A stretch of DNA of 64,000 nt from Psococerastis gibbosa (GCA_963971405.1 OZ020485.1:52325469-52389468), one strand, 5' to 3'. Shown: positions 1 through 10,960, counted from the first letter of the stretch. Notes: generated by a model from the letters alone, not told the origin. Numbers and translations: made by a program.

Positions 1-289
1 AGTGGTTACAATATGAGCTGTGAGACGAGAACGATACATGCTTACAATTAATATTGAATTTGATCCAGCCTGCTTCCATATAGAAAAACCAACTCTGTGT
101 CCACAGCTAAAGGAGCTGATGAGACACAGAGGGTAGATTAAAGATATTATTGAATAAGAGAAATAAATACGTAAAAGGAAGATTGAGGAATATTGAATTA
201 TCTGAATGTGAACAGCGCCATCTAACGGGAAAAAGGTGAAGCTGGAAGCAGACTGGTTATTACACATGTGGGACTAAGTGGTCCCCACA
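1..289 (-). repeat. 3' LTR of the gypsy element (truncated by window edge)
   Basis: Bases 1-289 repeat 4851-5139 with one substitution. On the minus strand the LTR begins TGTGGGGACC directly after the polypurine tract. About 98 bp of the LTR should lie to the left of the window. Confidence 0.95.
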
Positions 290-300
290 TTACCCCCCTC

Positions 301-3300
301 CTAAGACTGGAAGTCGGAGAAATGTCGTGGAACGTGGACGTGACGACCTGAGCGAGTGGTGCGAGTCGGTGGTGTCGGCACGACGTCAGTGGCAGGAAGT
401 GGTGAGGAGACCTTCTCCTGAGGTTTATCTTGAGCAGGATGCTGATGCGGGGGGTTGATCGTAGACTGGTGAGACGGTTCGTCTGTACTGGCATTAATGT
501 AGGCCGGCTTGACCCTGTCCATTGACACAGTAACCGCACGACCGCGGCTTGAAATCGTAACTGTTTTGTCGGTGCGACTTAACACAGGGAATGGTCCCGC
601 ATAAGGACGTTCGAGGGAAGCACGGACGTGGTCTTGTCTCACGAAAACGTGCGTGGCCTTGGCAAGGTCTTGTGGGATGAATGTTTGATGAGCCCCGTGT
701 CTCTTGACGCGAGTGGGGCGTAGTGAGTCGAATTTCCTTCGAAGTGAGATGAGAGTGTCCGCCGGACTCTGATTTGAAGGAGGAGTTGTCAGCATCTGTC
801 CTGGTAGTCTTAATGGTTCACCATAGACCAGATCTGCTGGAGAAGCTTGAAGATCTTTCTTAAGAGTGGCGCGCATGCCCAGTAAAACTAGCGGAAGGGC
901 TTCCGTCCATTTGTCATTGGCATGACACATAATGGAGGCTTTGAGTGAGCGGTGCATACGCTCTACCATGCCGTTGGATGCAGGGTGGTAACTGGTAGTC
1001 CGTGCATGGTGAAATCCGCATAATCGGGCCAGGTCAGCAAACAAATGGCTCTCAAACTGTCGGCCGCGATCTGTAGTAATTGTCTCCGGGCACCCAAACC
1101 GGCTGATCCAGCAGGAAATGAGGGTTCTGGCGACGTTTTCGGCGGTGATGTTCACCATAGGAGCGGCTTCCGGCCATCGCGTGAAACGGTCAACGAGTGT
1201 TAACAAATACGTGTAGCCTTCCGACGGTGGTAATGGGCCTACAATGTCGAGGTGTATGTGCTGAAACCGTCGGTCAGGCTGAGTAAAGGTTCCAATCGCA
1301 GTGAGGGTGTGTCGATGTATCTTGGACAATTGACAGTTGACACACAGACGAGCCCAAGCGCGGCAATCCTTACGGATAGAAGGCCATATGTAGCGTTGGG
1401 CAACCACGTTAGCAGACGCTGCTATTCCTGGGTGATGTAGGCTGTGTAGGTGCTCGAAAAGTTGTCGACGTAATGGTTTGGGCACAAATGGGCGTTGTAT
1501 GTCTTGACTAGAATCGCACGTAAGGACTGAATCAGAGCCCGGAATGGGAACATCAACGAGGATGAGGGACGTCTTTCTACTGGACCGAAGCTCTTTGAGT
1601 TCTCTGTCGTCTTTCTGAGCAGAAGAAAGTTGCTCAGGAGATACGGGAGTAGAGATTGCTTCGATTCTTGAGAATGCATCAGCGGCCAAGTTGTCCTGCC
1701 CAGCGATGTATTGGATGTCCGTGGTGAATTGAGAGACGAATTCCATTTGCCGCATTTGGCGAGGTGAGCAACTTGTTTTTGGATTCTGAAAAGCGTGCGT
1801 CAACGGTTTGTGATCGGTATACACGACAAAAGCGCGCGCTTCTAGCAGGTAACGGAAATGACGAATGGCGTCGTGTACCGCAAGCAATTCGCGATCGTAG
1901 GCGGACCATGTTCGTTGGTTTTCTTTAGGTTTCTGCGAGAAGAATGCCAATGGCTGCCAATGATCGTTGATCCGTTGTTGGACTGTAGCTCCGATACTGG
2001 TGTCTGATGCATCTGTGACTAGTGCAATCGGAGCCGTATGATCTGGATGCGCGAGTAGGGTGATGCGTGCCAGACTGTGTTTGCATGAGCTGAAAGCTTC
2101 GGTAAGCTTTGTTGTCCATGGTATCGTAGCGTTCCCTTTTACCTTGTCTCCAGATAACAACGTGTTGAGTGGTGCTTGTTCGTTGGCTGCATTTGGTAGG
2201 AACCGGCGGTAGTAGTTAATCATGCCAAGGGAACGGCGTAGATCTTTGAATGTCTTTGGAAGAGGGTATTCAGTGAGTGCCTTTACCCTGTCTGGTAGGG
2301 CTTGTGTGCCTTCTGCTGACACGAGGTAACCAAGAAAGCTGATTGACCCAACGCCGAGGGTACACTTGCTAGGATTAATGACTAGGCCATATTCTAGGAA
2401 TCGTTGGAAGAGTTGACGTAGGTGTGATTCGTGCTCCTGCTTATCACTCGATGCAACCAGTACGTCGTCGATGTATGAATATGCCCACGGGAGGTCGCGT
2501 AGGATGTTATCCATGAAGCGTTGGAAGGTTTGAGCAGCATTGCGAAGACCGAATGTCATGAATGGGAATTCGAAAAGGCCGAACGGAGTATTTATTGCTG
2601 TCTTTGGAATGTCACCATTGGAAACTGGTATCTGGGTGAATGCTTTGACCAGGTCTATTTTGCTGAATACGGTTTTTCCTCGCAATTCTGCACTGAAATC
2701 TGCGATGTGGCGGACTGGGTACGCGTCAGGAATTGTTCGAGCATTGAGCCGTCTGTAGTCCCCGCATGGGCGCCATGAATGGTCGCTTTTAGGTACTAGG
2801 TGTAATGGTGAGGCCCATGGGCTGTCGGACGGACGACATACGCCGGTCTGGATCATGTCGTTGAACTCCTTTTTGGCGATAATAAACTTGTCCGGGGCCA
2901 ACCGGCGTGGGCGAGCGGAGACGGGAGGTCCGTCTGTCGTTCTAATGTAGTGGACCGTGGAGTGTTTGACCTGGTCTGTGGGTTGTCTCGGCCGCGTGAG
3001 GTCGCTAAACTCCTCAATTATTACTTTTAGACTGGCCGGGGTACTGTGCGGTATTGTTAAGGTAGAAACGCTAGGTTGCTTGGAGGGGCTTTGACACAGG
3101 TTCGCCTTGCGATGCGTTGTCCCGTCGATCAGCTTTGAGTTCTGGAGATCCACCAGCAAATTAGAGGCTGCGAGAAAGTCTGCACCGATGATGGGTTGCG
3201 TGACATCGGCAATGATGAAATTCCAACGGAAACTGCGTCGTAATCCCAGGTCCAGTTGTTGAGCTGTTGTTCCGTACGTATTGATGATTGTGCCATTGGC

Positions 3301-3564
3301 GGCAGTCAGCTCGAGTTGAGTACGACGGAGCGGTAGGTTGAGACGGGCACGTGGAAAAACGCAGATGTCGGACCCTGTGTCAATGAGATAACGTATCTTG
3401 GTGCAAGGGTCCGTGATAAGAAGGCGATGTGAGGTTTTAAGCAGATGTGTAGTGGCGCAGGCAGGCCCTGCCTTTACTGGCTGCGATCGTCGTTTTTCGG
3501 AAATCTGCATGGCTGCTGGCACTTTCTGGCCTTCCTCCCATAGGTTTGGTGGTAAAAACACCAA
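301..3564 (-). CDS. pol: gypsy pol polyprotein (protease, RT, RNase H, integrase)
   Basis: This is a 1,087-residue open frame with no internal stop. Domains in order: aspartic protease with DTGSD near residue 85; reverse transcriptase in the middle with SYIDDV as the catalytic YxDD box; RNase H with VTDASD and YTDHKPL; the HHCC zinc-binding integrase head (HLHSLHH ... CVNCQ); the integrase core with HLDIVGP, TTDRG and a glutamate in GMVERMH; and a Pro/Thr-rich tail. All expected catalytic acidic residues are visible. It overlaps gag by 91 nt in the -1 frame relative to gag, so a gag-pol frameshift is the likely expression route. The leftmost in-frame methionine or TTG is only a bookkeeping start; the protein is probably made as a fusion. 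Confidence 0.95.
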   Translation of the reverse strand: MVFLPPNLWEEGQKVPAAMQISEKRRSQPVKAGPACATTHLLKTSHRLLITDPCTKIRYLIDTGSDICVFPRARLNLPLRRTQLELTAANGTIINTYGTTAQQLDLGLRRSFRWNFIIADVTQPIIGADFLAASNLLVDLQNSKLIDGTTHRKANLCQSPSKQPSVSTLTIPHSTPASLKVIIEEFSDLTRPRQPTDQVKHSTVHYIRTTDGPPVSARPRRLAPDKFIIAKKEFNDMIQTGVCRPSDSPWASPLHLVPKSDHSWRPCGDYRRLNARTIPDAYPVRHIADFSAELRGKTVFSKIDLVKAFTQIPVSNGDIPKTAINTPFGLFEFPFMTFGLRNAAQTFQRFMDNILRDLPWAYSYIDDVLVASSDKQEHESHLRQLFQRFLEYGLVINPSKCTLGVGSISFLGYLVSAEGTQALPDRVKALTEYPLPKTFKDLRRSLGMINYYRRFLPNAANEQAPLNTLLSGDKVKGNATIPWTTKLTEAFSSCKHSLARITLLAHPDHTAPIALVTDASDTSIGATVQQRINDHWQPLAFFSQKPKENQRTWSAYDRELLAVHDAIRHFRYLLEARAFVVYTDHKPLTHAFQNPKTSCSPRQMRQMEFVSQFTTDIQYIAGQDNLAADAFSRIEAISTPVSPEQLSSAQKDDRELKELRSSRKTSLILVDVPIPGSDSVLTCDSSQDIQRPFVPKPLRRQLFEHLHSLHHPGIAASANVVAQRYIWPSIRKDCRAWARLCVNCQLSKIHRHTLTAIGTFTQPDRRFQHIHLDIVGPLPPSEGYTYLLTLVDRFTRWPEAAPMVNITAENVARTLISCWISRFGCPETITTDRGRQFESHLFADLARLCGFHHARTTSYHPASNGMVERMHRSLKASIMCHANDKWTEALPLVLLGMRATLKKDLQASPADLVYGEPLRLPGQMLTTPPSNQSPADTLISLRRKFDSLRPTRVKRHGAHQTFIPQDLAKATHVFVRQDHVRASLERPYAGPFPVLSRTDKTVTISSRGRAVTVSMDRVKPAYINASTDEPSHQSTINPPHQHPAQDKPQEKVSSPLPATDVVPTPPTRTTRSGRHVHVPRHFSDFQS

Positions 3565-4379
3565 GTTGGGTCTTGTTTAGGCGCTGGTGAACGGAACTGG
3601 CGCTGGAACCGTGGCTGTGTGGCACGTTGTCCGTATCTGTCGGCGAACTGTGCCTGTAGAGCCGCGACGTTCTCTGTTAACGTCTTCAATAGGTCCACAG
3701 GGGCCATTGTGCACTCAAGAATCCGGTCACGTGTTGCTGAATTGATGGTGGCCATCTTGTCGGCGAGGTTCGCGACGTCACCTAGTGACAGGTGATCATG
3801 ACCGATGATTGCCAATTGTATAGCGTGCGGGAGGCGAGACGTCCAAATGGTGCGTAAAACCGAGTCTGATATGGCTTTCTCTGCGAGGGCCCGCAGTCTC
3901 CGGAGAAAAGAGGTGGGAGTTTTTTCCCCTATGTCTTCCGACATTAGTAGCTGAATGCGACTGCTTGCTGGAAGACTCATTCGTTGGATTAATTGCGTTT
4001 TTAGCTCAGTGTATGGGTTTACTGGTACTGGGGCAGCTAACAAATCTGAGATCTCGCTGAGGGTACTTTGGTCGAGCGCTGAAAGGACGTGGTAATATTT
4101 CGTCGTTTCCATTGTGACCCCTGCAAGTGCGAACTGAGCCTCCGCTTGAGTGAACCACAGTGCCGGTGACAGGTTGGCCGACTGTGTCCAGAAGGGTGGA
4201 AGCTTGACCGAGACTGCCATCGTACTAGCAGGGCCTGTCATCTTGGTTGTAGCCGTGGGTGTCGGTGTTGTGGCTGTAGCAGTTGTAGCTGTAGCGGTTG
4301 TAGCTGTAGCGGTCGTAGCTGTAGCGGTTGTAGCTGTAGCGGTCGTAGCTGTAGCGGTTGTGGCTGCGGTCTGCGGCAT
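3474..4379 (-). CDS. gag: gypsy gag (capsid/nucleocapsid)
   Basis: The product has 301 residues. It starts with a low-complexity Ala/Thr stretch made of a 15-bp DNA repeat, followed by a typical capsid-like region ([19 protein letters not shown], similar to gypsy/CsRn-type gag). It ends in a zinc-knuckle-like segment, [18 protein letters not shown]. The capsid region supports assembly of the retrotransposon particle in the cytoplasm. The ORF ends inside pol. Around 3550 the coding strand reads TGT TTT TAC, and around 3495 CGAAAAACG; either run could be the -1 slip site, but neither is a perfect XXXYYYZ heptamer. Confidence 0.9.
   Translation of the reverse strand: MPQTAATTATATTATATTATATTATATTATATTATATTPTPTATTKMTGPASTMAVSVKLPPFWTQSANLSPALWFTQAEAQFALAGVTMETTKYYHVLSALDQSTLSEISDLLAAPVPVNPYTELKTQLIQRMSLPASSRIQLLMSEDIGEKTPTSFLRRLRALAEKAISDSVLRTIWTSRLPHAIQLAIIGHDHLSLGDVANLADKMATINSATRDRILECTMAPVDLLKTLTENVAALQAQFADRYGQRATQPRFQRQFRSPAPKQDPTWCFYHQTYGRKARKCQQPCRFPKNDDRSQ
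4265..4365 (-). repeat. 15-bp tandem repeat encoding the gag N-terminus
   Basis: About six copies of the plus-strand unit GGTTGTAGCTGTAGC, with T/C variation at one position, encode an ATATT pentapeptide repeat at the start of Gag. The unit is a multiple of three, so copy-number change keeps the frame. Confidence 0.85.
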
Positions 4380-4454
4380 CTTGCAGGTTGTGGCTGTGCT
4401 GCTGCGGTGAATGTAGCTGCTCCGGGGTGGTTTCCACCGCCTATGGCCGGATGA

Positions 4455-4725
4455 GACGTTCTGGAGGCTGGAACTGGAACTGGAACGGGCTGGAACTGGC
4501 TGGAAGCTGGAACTGGAACTGGCTGGAACTGGAACTGGCTGGAACTGGAACTGGCTGGAAGCTGGAAGCTGGAACTGGCTGGAACTGGAGCTGGCTGGAA
4601 CTGGAGCTGGCTGGAACTGGAACTGGCTGGAACTGGCTGGAATTGGCTGGAACTGGAATTGGCTGGAACTGGAACTGGCTGGAACTGGAGCTGGAACTGG
4701 AGCTGGAACTGGAATCTGGAAGGTT
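4455..4725. repeat. (TGGAAC)n-type minisatellite in the gypsy 5' leader
   Basis: Irregular repeats of CTGGAACTGGAA and CTGGCTGGAA fill about 270 bp between the primer binding site and gag. Because the units are 6 and 10 bp and contain few stops, several frames stay open (162 and 179 codons on the minus strand, 160 on the plus). I regard these as by-products and not genes. Confidence 0.85.
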
Positions 4726-4752
4726 GCTTGTTCCGTTGTCGAGGGTCACCAA

Positions 4753-5139
4753 TGTAGCTTGTCGAAGGACGATGCAATTGAATAGGCAGTGTAGACTTGA
4801 ATTGGTTTGTATTGCAGTGCTTCGACTCAAGTTAGAGTAATTTAACACACAGTGGTTACAATATGAGCTGTGAGACGAGAACGATACATGCTTACAATTA
4901 ATATTGAATTTGATCCAGCCTGCTTCCATATAGAAAAACCAACTCTGTGTCCACAGCTAAAGGAGCTGATGAGACACAGAGGGTAGATTAAAGATATTAT
5001 TGAATAAGAGAAATAAATACGTAAAAGGAAGATTGAGGAATATTGAATTATCTGAATGTGAACAGCGCCATCTAGCGGGAAAAAGGTGAAGCTGGAAGCA
5101 GACTGGTTATTACACATGTGGGACTAAGTGGTCCCCACA
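4753..5139 (-). repeat. 5' LTR of the gypsy element
   Basis: This 387-bp LTR is bounded by TG...CA on both strands and followed on the coding strand by TTGGTGACCC. It should hold the promoter and polyadenylation signal. A TATA-like or AATAAA-like site cannot be assigned with confidence, although AATAATATC and AATAAT occur. Confidence 0.92.
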
Positions 5140-5170
5140 CATCCTATTATTTTATGCATTTTTTTTTCAG

Positions 5171-5452
5171 ATTTCCTTTAAACAATGAACTGTTAAAGAA
5201 ATGCTTATTGTCATGCGAAGAGATTTGTACATGCCCACTAAATGGTCACGAATCTGTGGCCAACATTTTGAAGGAAACTCCTATTTGGTGCGACCAAGTA
5301 GTATCAGAAAGCTATTATTATTAATGTCGGACGCCGTGCCTTTATTATTTGACTTCCCCAAGTGGCTGCAGCGGAAAGAGTCTAATCTTCGCGAAATTGT
5401 TCGACAGGGGATATATTTACAAGAACTTGAACCTGATCATCCAACTCCAAAG
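5171..5452 (+). pseudogene. THAP zinc-finger exon fragment, frameshifted
   Basis: A pyrimidine-rich acceptor (TTTTTTTTTCAG) opens the segment. It encodes RFPLNNELLKK, then in the next frame MRRDLYMPTKWSRICGQHF, and later SDAVPLLFDFP. This is the second half of a THAP domain, with the C..H zinc ligands in CGQHF and the AVPxxFDFP end motif. The two parts lie in different frames and one base appears missing near 5196, where a conserved Trp codon is expected. The end CCAAAG|GTCTGT is a weak donor. The first CxxC half would sit in an upstream exon, beyond the gypsy insertion that begins 31 bp upstream. It may be a decayed host THAP gene or a P-element-like transposase relic. Confidence 0.6.
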
Positions 5453-7600
5453 GTCTGTAGCATTATTATTTTCAAATGCTTTGATATCTTTGTCCAAAAT
5501 TAGTCTATCGTTACTCTTGACTTCGTGATATTTCATATTAAGTAAGAAACAATTTTATTTTCTGACACCTGCTTTCAGCATTTCAGCTTTAAGCAACCCT
5601 GTTAGCCTGGTGAGGGGAATGAGTCGGTTTATTATCTCGATGCACCCTAAGGGGAGACTCCTTCACCTCGGGGAGAAGGGGAGTCGACTGACAGGATTGA
5701 CCTCCTGATCATAGTGGATTCCAAGCCATTTGGAGAAAATATTATAGTAAAGTAAAGTCACACGATGAAAACGGAGGTGACTAGGACACGCGCAATTAGA
5801 CTGCAGGGTACAGTCTAAGCGCGTTATCATGTCCCACCATGGTCCCCTGCCGTCGCTGTGGACACTACCAAGTTTGCCACAGTTTGAAACACGCTCTGCC
5901 CTCGTGGTTTCAACTTGGTTAGCCCCTAAGGGTTATGAAATTGGAATGATTGTAGTGTCAGCCGCATGGAGAAGCGGGTTCGGTTTCCGTTCACACCCCA
6001 TTTCTTCCTCTTTTATATTTCCTGATGGGCCTGGTTCTGTAGTTTACCTTCTATAATGTTAATTCATCTTTCCTATAGTGTTTTGGTGTATTCTTTCAGT
6101 TAAAGGATGACGCGAGAAACGACGCCAAACCATGCAAAGGTGCCTGTTGCGTGTTGAAAGAGACCTCGTCTTTAAAAGAAAGTGGAAGTTCAACTGCTGC
6201 AGGTCAAGTTGGAGGCGTATGCTGAACCAGGGATTATGTTACTTTTTTACTTATTTGTCTGAGAATAACATTCTCGTCCCTATTTACAAGATCATGGTAG
6301 CCTATTGAGATCGATTCTATGAGCATTCGTTCCGAAATATTGTATGACAAGGGCAGAAAGAAAACGGGAGGCTATGTTGATTTGGGAAATTTCGCTGCTT
6401 CAGAAATTGGTAAACCCGCAAAAGGGGCCCTTGTTTTGCAAGTTGCCTCTCTGTCATGGTCTTTCAAATGCCCGTAAGCGTATTTTCTTATTGAAAAATT
6501 AGACGCCTCTATTCTCAGTAAAATATTGATGACAGCTTCATCATATTGGGATTAAAGTCCGCTCATGAGATGGTGTTCACGTAAATATAGCAGCATTACT
6601 AGTTTTAGGTTGTAACCTTGTCGCAGGCGAGCATACATTATTTCCACACCCAGCAGACAGGTATCCTATATTTGTTTAAGTTGACTCGAAATTCATATGC
6701 TGAAACTGGACGCTAACTAACACGCCCAGCGTGGAATTATGAACACCCCTACTGCATTCATTGCTGGTTTATTATTGATACATGCAAAAATATATATTAT
6801 AAAAAAATTCAATTTCATAAGTTAATTTGTTGTAAATTATGCCCCTTATTTTCGTATTTAGCGTTAAGGACATTAGGTACCGCACGGTAGGCTACAAATG
6901 GTACTTAGGTGTACGTAGGTGCAGAACTGGATAATTAGGCCTAACTACGAGGTGGGCAAGACAAACTTCAGCAAATAACTTGCAATATTGCTAGTGATTA
7001 TTAAGTTACCTGTCTGATAAGTATCTTAAATTCATAGTTATCTTCAGTCATAGTAAAGTATGTAGGTACCTTATAATCTTATGACAAAATAGCATAATCA
7101 TTATTATTGTCGTCATCGGAATAGGCGAGCAGCAACTACCATTTAGGTAGCTACAATTACAAAGACCCCACGTATGGTGTCGATCGAGTAACGGACGGAC
7201 GGCAATAGAACAAAATTAATTTGATGTTAAGGTAGAGTAGGTACTATTCGGTGTTGTAAGGTGTGAACAAGTCCTTTGCATCATTTTTTACCGACTTTCC
7301 TGCCTACGATGTGTCCGTGCTTTTATTTCTGCTTACGCCTGAAGGCCAGTTCTATTATGGAACCCAAACTAAGCCAAGAAAAAGCAATTATAAATGAAAA
7401 CTCAGCGTTTATCTAGGGGTAGTATCAATATTAAAGAATTTTTCCTATTGCCATTTCAAGCAAAATACTAGTCTTAGAAGATTTATATTTGATGCACGAC
7501 AAACAAAATTAGTAATATTTTTGATAGCTTGCACCAAATTAGCGTCAAACTAATTATTTTCAATATAATATCGCCAAAAAAGTATAGGACCTCACATAAT
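5453..7600. other. No recognisable gene
   Basis: AT-rich sequence with scattered TAGGCCTA words. The longest open frame (5829-6056, 75 codons) has no motif I recognise and no convincing splice sites. I see no transposon ends. Confidence 0.5.
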
Positions 7601-7720
7601 AAATTTGAATTTAGGCCACCAATGCAATGGCGGACTGAATTCGCGCCATTTTCATGAAAATGGCGGAGTTGTCATCCCCTGTCCAGGAGCATGCGCAGTG
7701 CAAACGAATGGTGCAAACAC
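7600..7720 (+). promoter_or_regulatory. Candidate RPRD2 promoter with palindromic YY1-like sites
   Basis: Three ATGGCGG cores occur within 45 bp (about 7626, 7644 and 7660). Two of them face each other in a perfect 22-bp palindrome at 7644-7665 (arms CGCCATTTTCA and TGAAAATGGCG). An NRF1-like GCATGCGCA follows at about 7690. AAAATGGCGG is the classic YY1/Pho element found near the start of metazoan housekeeping genes. The site is about 600 bp upstream of the RPRD2 start codon, and an acceptor-like TTTTCTAATTGTACAG ends at 8259, so a non-coding first exon here is plausible. The short ORF at 7605-7802 is not supported as a gene. Confidence 0.4.
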
Positions 7721-8267
7721 AGGTGTTACACTGACCGACTCGTCAAAATTTAAATTAATATTATTAGTTTTTATTTTCCATTTGAAAAGTTTAGTATGCT
7801 AATTATTAAGTATTTTTTATTATTTCATTCATAAAATTATACCGAAATGTTTGATTTGCAAAAATGAAAACTAAAACTAAAAAGTAAAATGGCTAAAAAA
7901 TAAAAATAAAAATGTCTGCCGGCGCAATGCTTGTGTTTTGGTGATAGCAAAGAAATTGGTTGTAATGAAAGCTAATAAATGGTTAATTTGGTATAAATTT
8001 TGAAAGTAAACACTTCAATGAGGACTTAACTTTAACTGTACGCTGGAAGATTTGCATCGATGGAGTTTTGTTATTGCAATTGATCCCCGTCTTCAATATT
8101 TTCCTTTAATAATTGGTGTACACTTAAATTACGGTATTAATATACATTTTCAATCTAACAAGTTTGGAGGAGCCCATAAAATGAATATAATTCTTATGGT
8201 GAGAAGTGGGGCGTATTTTGATTAGCGCCAGAAGAACCATGACTTTTCTAATTGTACAGCAATAGCT

Positions 8268-8421
8268 ATGGCTGGCACTTTTAGTGAACAGGCGTTTGAG
8301 CTAAAGCTCTGCAATTTGAAGGACACCCAAGAGTCCATTAGCGCAATGTCCAACTGGTGTCTTAAAAACAAGGAACACCACAAGAAAATAGTTACCTGTT
8401 GGTTACATTGTCTTAAAAGAG
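8268..8421 (+). CDS. RPRD2: RPRD2 orthologue, coding exon 1 (start of CID)
   Basis: RPRD proteins bind the phosphorylated RNA polymerase II C-terminal domain in the nucleus. The exon encodes MAGTFSEQAFELKLCNLKD followed by the first helices of the CTD-interacting domain (ESISAMSNWCLKNKEHHKK, then WLHCLKR). This matches the start of the RPRD2/RPRD1 CID, where an LWL...WLKWLRR pattern precedes LFYLANDVIQ. The start context GCTATGG is good, and an in-frame TAG at 8223 rules out extension. The donor is GAG|GTAAGA in phase 1 and joins 13227 cleanly. With all ten exons the product has 610 residues, far shorter than human RPRD2 (about 1,460), because the disordered middle is reduced. Confidence 0.85.
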
Positions 8422-8639
8422 GTAAGAGATATCATATCACAAATTAGTTAATTCTGCTAATTGTTCTGGGTGCAAACTTGAGACAATTTTTTTATATTTT
8501 AGAAGGCATGTGAAGCAGATGGAACTAATCCTACTCATGCAGTTTTTAGGAGGTTAAGTTTTGAAACCATATAAATACCGATCACTTTAGCTTTGTTTAT
8601 TAGCTGACGCAGTAGAAAATTGATATTATAGGTATTAAG

Positions 8640-8860
8640 ATTTTTATGGACGTAGACGCCCATGGATCCTTGCCCTGCTAAGGAACCCATTGGTTTCTCG
8701 ACATTATTTGTATTGTTTTCGAATGAATTTCTAGCCTTTGGCAGATGGATCACTCTTCGATGCCAATGAGGGCCAACTGAGGCATTGGTATTGTAATAGG
8801 TGTATGCTGGACTTAACCAAGTATGGGGACGAGTCAAACATTTGATGTTACTCGGAGTAG
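8640..8860. repeat. Dispersed repeat, also at about 12600-12830
   Basis: Both places share an ordered series of similar words: a CCATTGGT block, GACATTATTTATATTG or a close form, a GGCAGATGG or GGCAAACCGG block, and TTCGATGCCAA or TTGATGCCAA. The similarity was judged by eye and is moderate. The element type is unknown. Confidence 0.4.
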
Positions 8861-9359
8861 AGACATCCAGAATGATTGGCCGGATTCGAAGTAGTGTATT
8901 TAAGCCACATTAGAAGTTTTGAAGTGAGCCATAACATTGTACAACTACATTACCAAATGTAATCGCGATTACTGCATAAGTATATTCAAAATTTAGGCCT
9001 ACGTTTTCGTTCGTTTCCTAATTCGGAATTCCGAATCCGCTAAAACGGCACCGTTTTTAAGGAGATTCATCTACTTATTGAGATGGCGAAAATGTCTTCA
9101 AAACTTTTCTTTTCATGACCCCCCTGAGCCCAAAACTGCCCTCCGTTCAAAATGTTATATGTAGGCTATGTATGTATTTATGTATGCATGTTTGTATAGC
9201 GATTTTAGGAAACACTCTAACATTCGTAAATATTATCCGATTTTGATGAAACTAGGCACAAAAATTCATCATACAAATGTCTTCATCGAGTTCGTTAACC
9301 AGCTAGATCCACTATTTAGTTACAAGTTGGCGGCCAATTGAAAATATCGACCGTCACCA

Positions 9360-10600
9360 TGGGCGGAAAATGGGGGGTCCTGGGGGGGGCTACCATCTCT
9401 GGCCAAGCCCCCCCCCAGCTCTGGCCTAGCCCCCCCAGCCTCCCAGGTCTGTCCCTGCGCCCCTAGCATCCTAAGTAACTATAAAATTTATACGTATGGT
9501 TCCATCCATTAAGCGAATAAAGTCCCAGTTATTTTATAGGAAGTCACTATGTTGGATGTATTTATGAAAAAATAATAATAACTCAAGTCTTTACAAAATC
9601 TTCGTCTGTAAAATCTAGCCAATTATCTTGAAGAAATTCTCCGGGCCCCCATTGTTTAGAGTATATTCTTCGCCTTCAATATCAAACTGTTACAGCTCTC
9701 AAAACGCGTAAAACCCCAATATTTCAGGGATATTTTTCAAAAAATTTCACCCGGGAGAGACCGCCGGGCCCCCCTTGTCCAGCTATTATCATCGCCAGTA
9801 AAATCTAAACGTTACTACTATCAAAATGCGTACAATCCCACTATTATAAGCCACATTTTAAAGAAATTTCACCCGGAGGAGACCCCCGGGCCTCAGAGAC
9901 GGACCCCCCTCCCCTTTGGAAATCGGTTATATTCTTTGCGTCTAAAATCTAATTGTTACAGCCCTCAAAATGCGTAAAACTCCACTATTTCAGGCATATT
10001 TTTATAAAATTTTCACCCGGGGGAGACCCCTGGGCCCCCCTTGTTTGCAATTGCATTAATTGCCTGTAAAATCTCTAACGTACTGCTATCAAAATGCGTA
10101 AATTTAAACTATTTCAGGGCTGCTTACTCTCCCCCCTTTCAGGTCTCCTGAACCCTGGCTCCTTCGCAAAAGACTAAGGTCATTAATTTTAAGCTGTATG
10201 TATGACGTTTTCCCCCCTTCGAAACCCTATCGTTACGCCCAGGGGCGAATGCTTAAAAAGTCAATATTTCACTGCTGTTAAAATGCGTAAACCCCCACTA
10301 TTTTTCCATTATATTTTCAAATTTTTCCTCCGGGGGAGCCCCGGGCCCCCCTGTTTCTTGCAATATGAATAAGCATTATTACTGATGTTAAAATGCAGAA
10401 AACCCCATTATTTTGCCCCTATATTTTCAAATTTTTCCTCCGTGGGAGACCCCTGGCCCCCCTGATTCCAAAATATGAATAAGCATTATTACTGCTGTTA
10501 AAATGCGCAAAACCCCACTATTTTGCCCTTATATTTTAGATTTTTCCTCGGGGACACCCCCGGACGCCCCATTGGTTTCTCTGCATCAGGCGCATGGGTT
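9360..10600. repeat. C/G-rich tandem repeat array, unit about 110-145 bp
   Basis: The phrase TGCGTAAAACCCCACTATTT recurs near 9699, 9823, 9967, 10092, 10280, 10391 and 10501. Each copy is followed by a stretch like TTTCACCCGGGGGAGACCCC and a run of C. The CCCGGGGGAGACCCCCGGG core is nearly self-complementary. The same family recurs at 42100-42780, 43140-43560 and 59390-59490, and in diverged reverse orientation at 30660-31100. Confidence 0.8.
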
Positions 10601-10816
10601 ATTCAAGTAAGGCACTGTAAATTAATGCGCCTTGTTTCGCTAACAAACACACCAATTGCACAATCGCTAAAGATTAATTTGGCTTGGTAGGCTACACCCA
10701 CTTCCCCCCCCCCCCCGAAAATCAGTCCTGGACCTACCCTTGGGGGGGGGGGGGCCTCGCGCAGAAGCTCGCTCCTGGCCTCGCGAACCCACGGGTCGGC
10801 CCTGGTTACGCCACTG
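10600..10816. repeat. Poly-C/poly-G segment ending in an hAT-like terminus
   Basis: Runs of 14 C and 13 G flank a GC-rich core. The segment ends GGTTACGCCACTG, the same terminus as the element at 30487-31390 (TCGTTACGCTACTG). It is probably the right end of a related non-autonomous hAT-like element containing the tandem array to its left. I did not find a convincing left end. Confidence 0.4.
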
Positions 10817-10960
10817 AGCATTGCTATTATAAGGTTTCGTGAACATGCCAGGACATTTTTATTTTTTGTTTTAATGAGAATGGGTGAAGGGCGAGGCTTC
10901 TGGAAGATTTGCAGATTTACTGTTTTTTTTTTAAATTTTTATTAGGGGCTTAGCCCCCCC

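Larger units (their letters stand above)
1..5139 (-). mobile_element. Ty3/gypsy LTR retrotransposon, nearly complete
   Basis: The element reads on the minus strand: 5' LTR at the right (4753-5139), gag, pol, then the 3' LTR at the left, cut by the window edge. LTR edges follow the TG...CA rule (minus strand TGTGGGGACC... to ...GCTACA). Just inside the 5' LTR is TTGGTGACCC, a primer-binding-site-like start seen in many invertebrate gypsy/mag elements. A purine-rich tract (AGGAGGGGGGTAA) precedes the 3' LTR. Gag and pol are both open. The two LTRs differ at one position in the 289 bp that can be compared (225 versus 5075), so insertion was recent. The target-site duplication cannot be checked because the left edge lies outside the window. 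Confidence 0.96.

Noticed and set aside
4238-4929. Open frames of 179 and 162 codons (minus) and 160 codons (plus) over the gypsy leader
   Set aside because: They exist because the TGGAAC-type repeat has few stops in several frames; composition is purely repeat-driven and they cross the LTR and primer-binding site.
7605-7802. 65-codon ORF over the YY1-like palindrome
   Set aside because: No homology, and it runs into AT-rich sequence; a promoter interpretation fits better.
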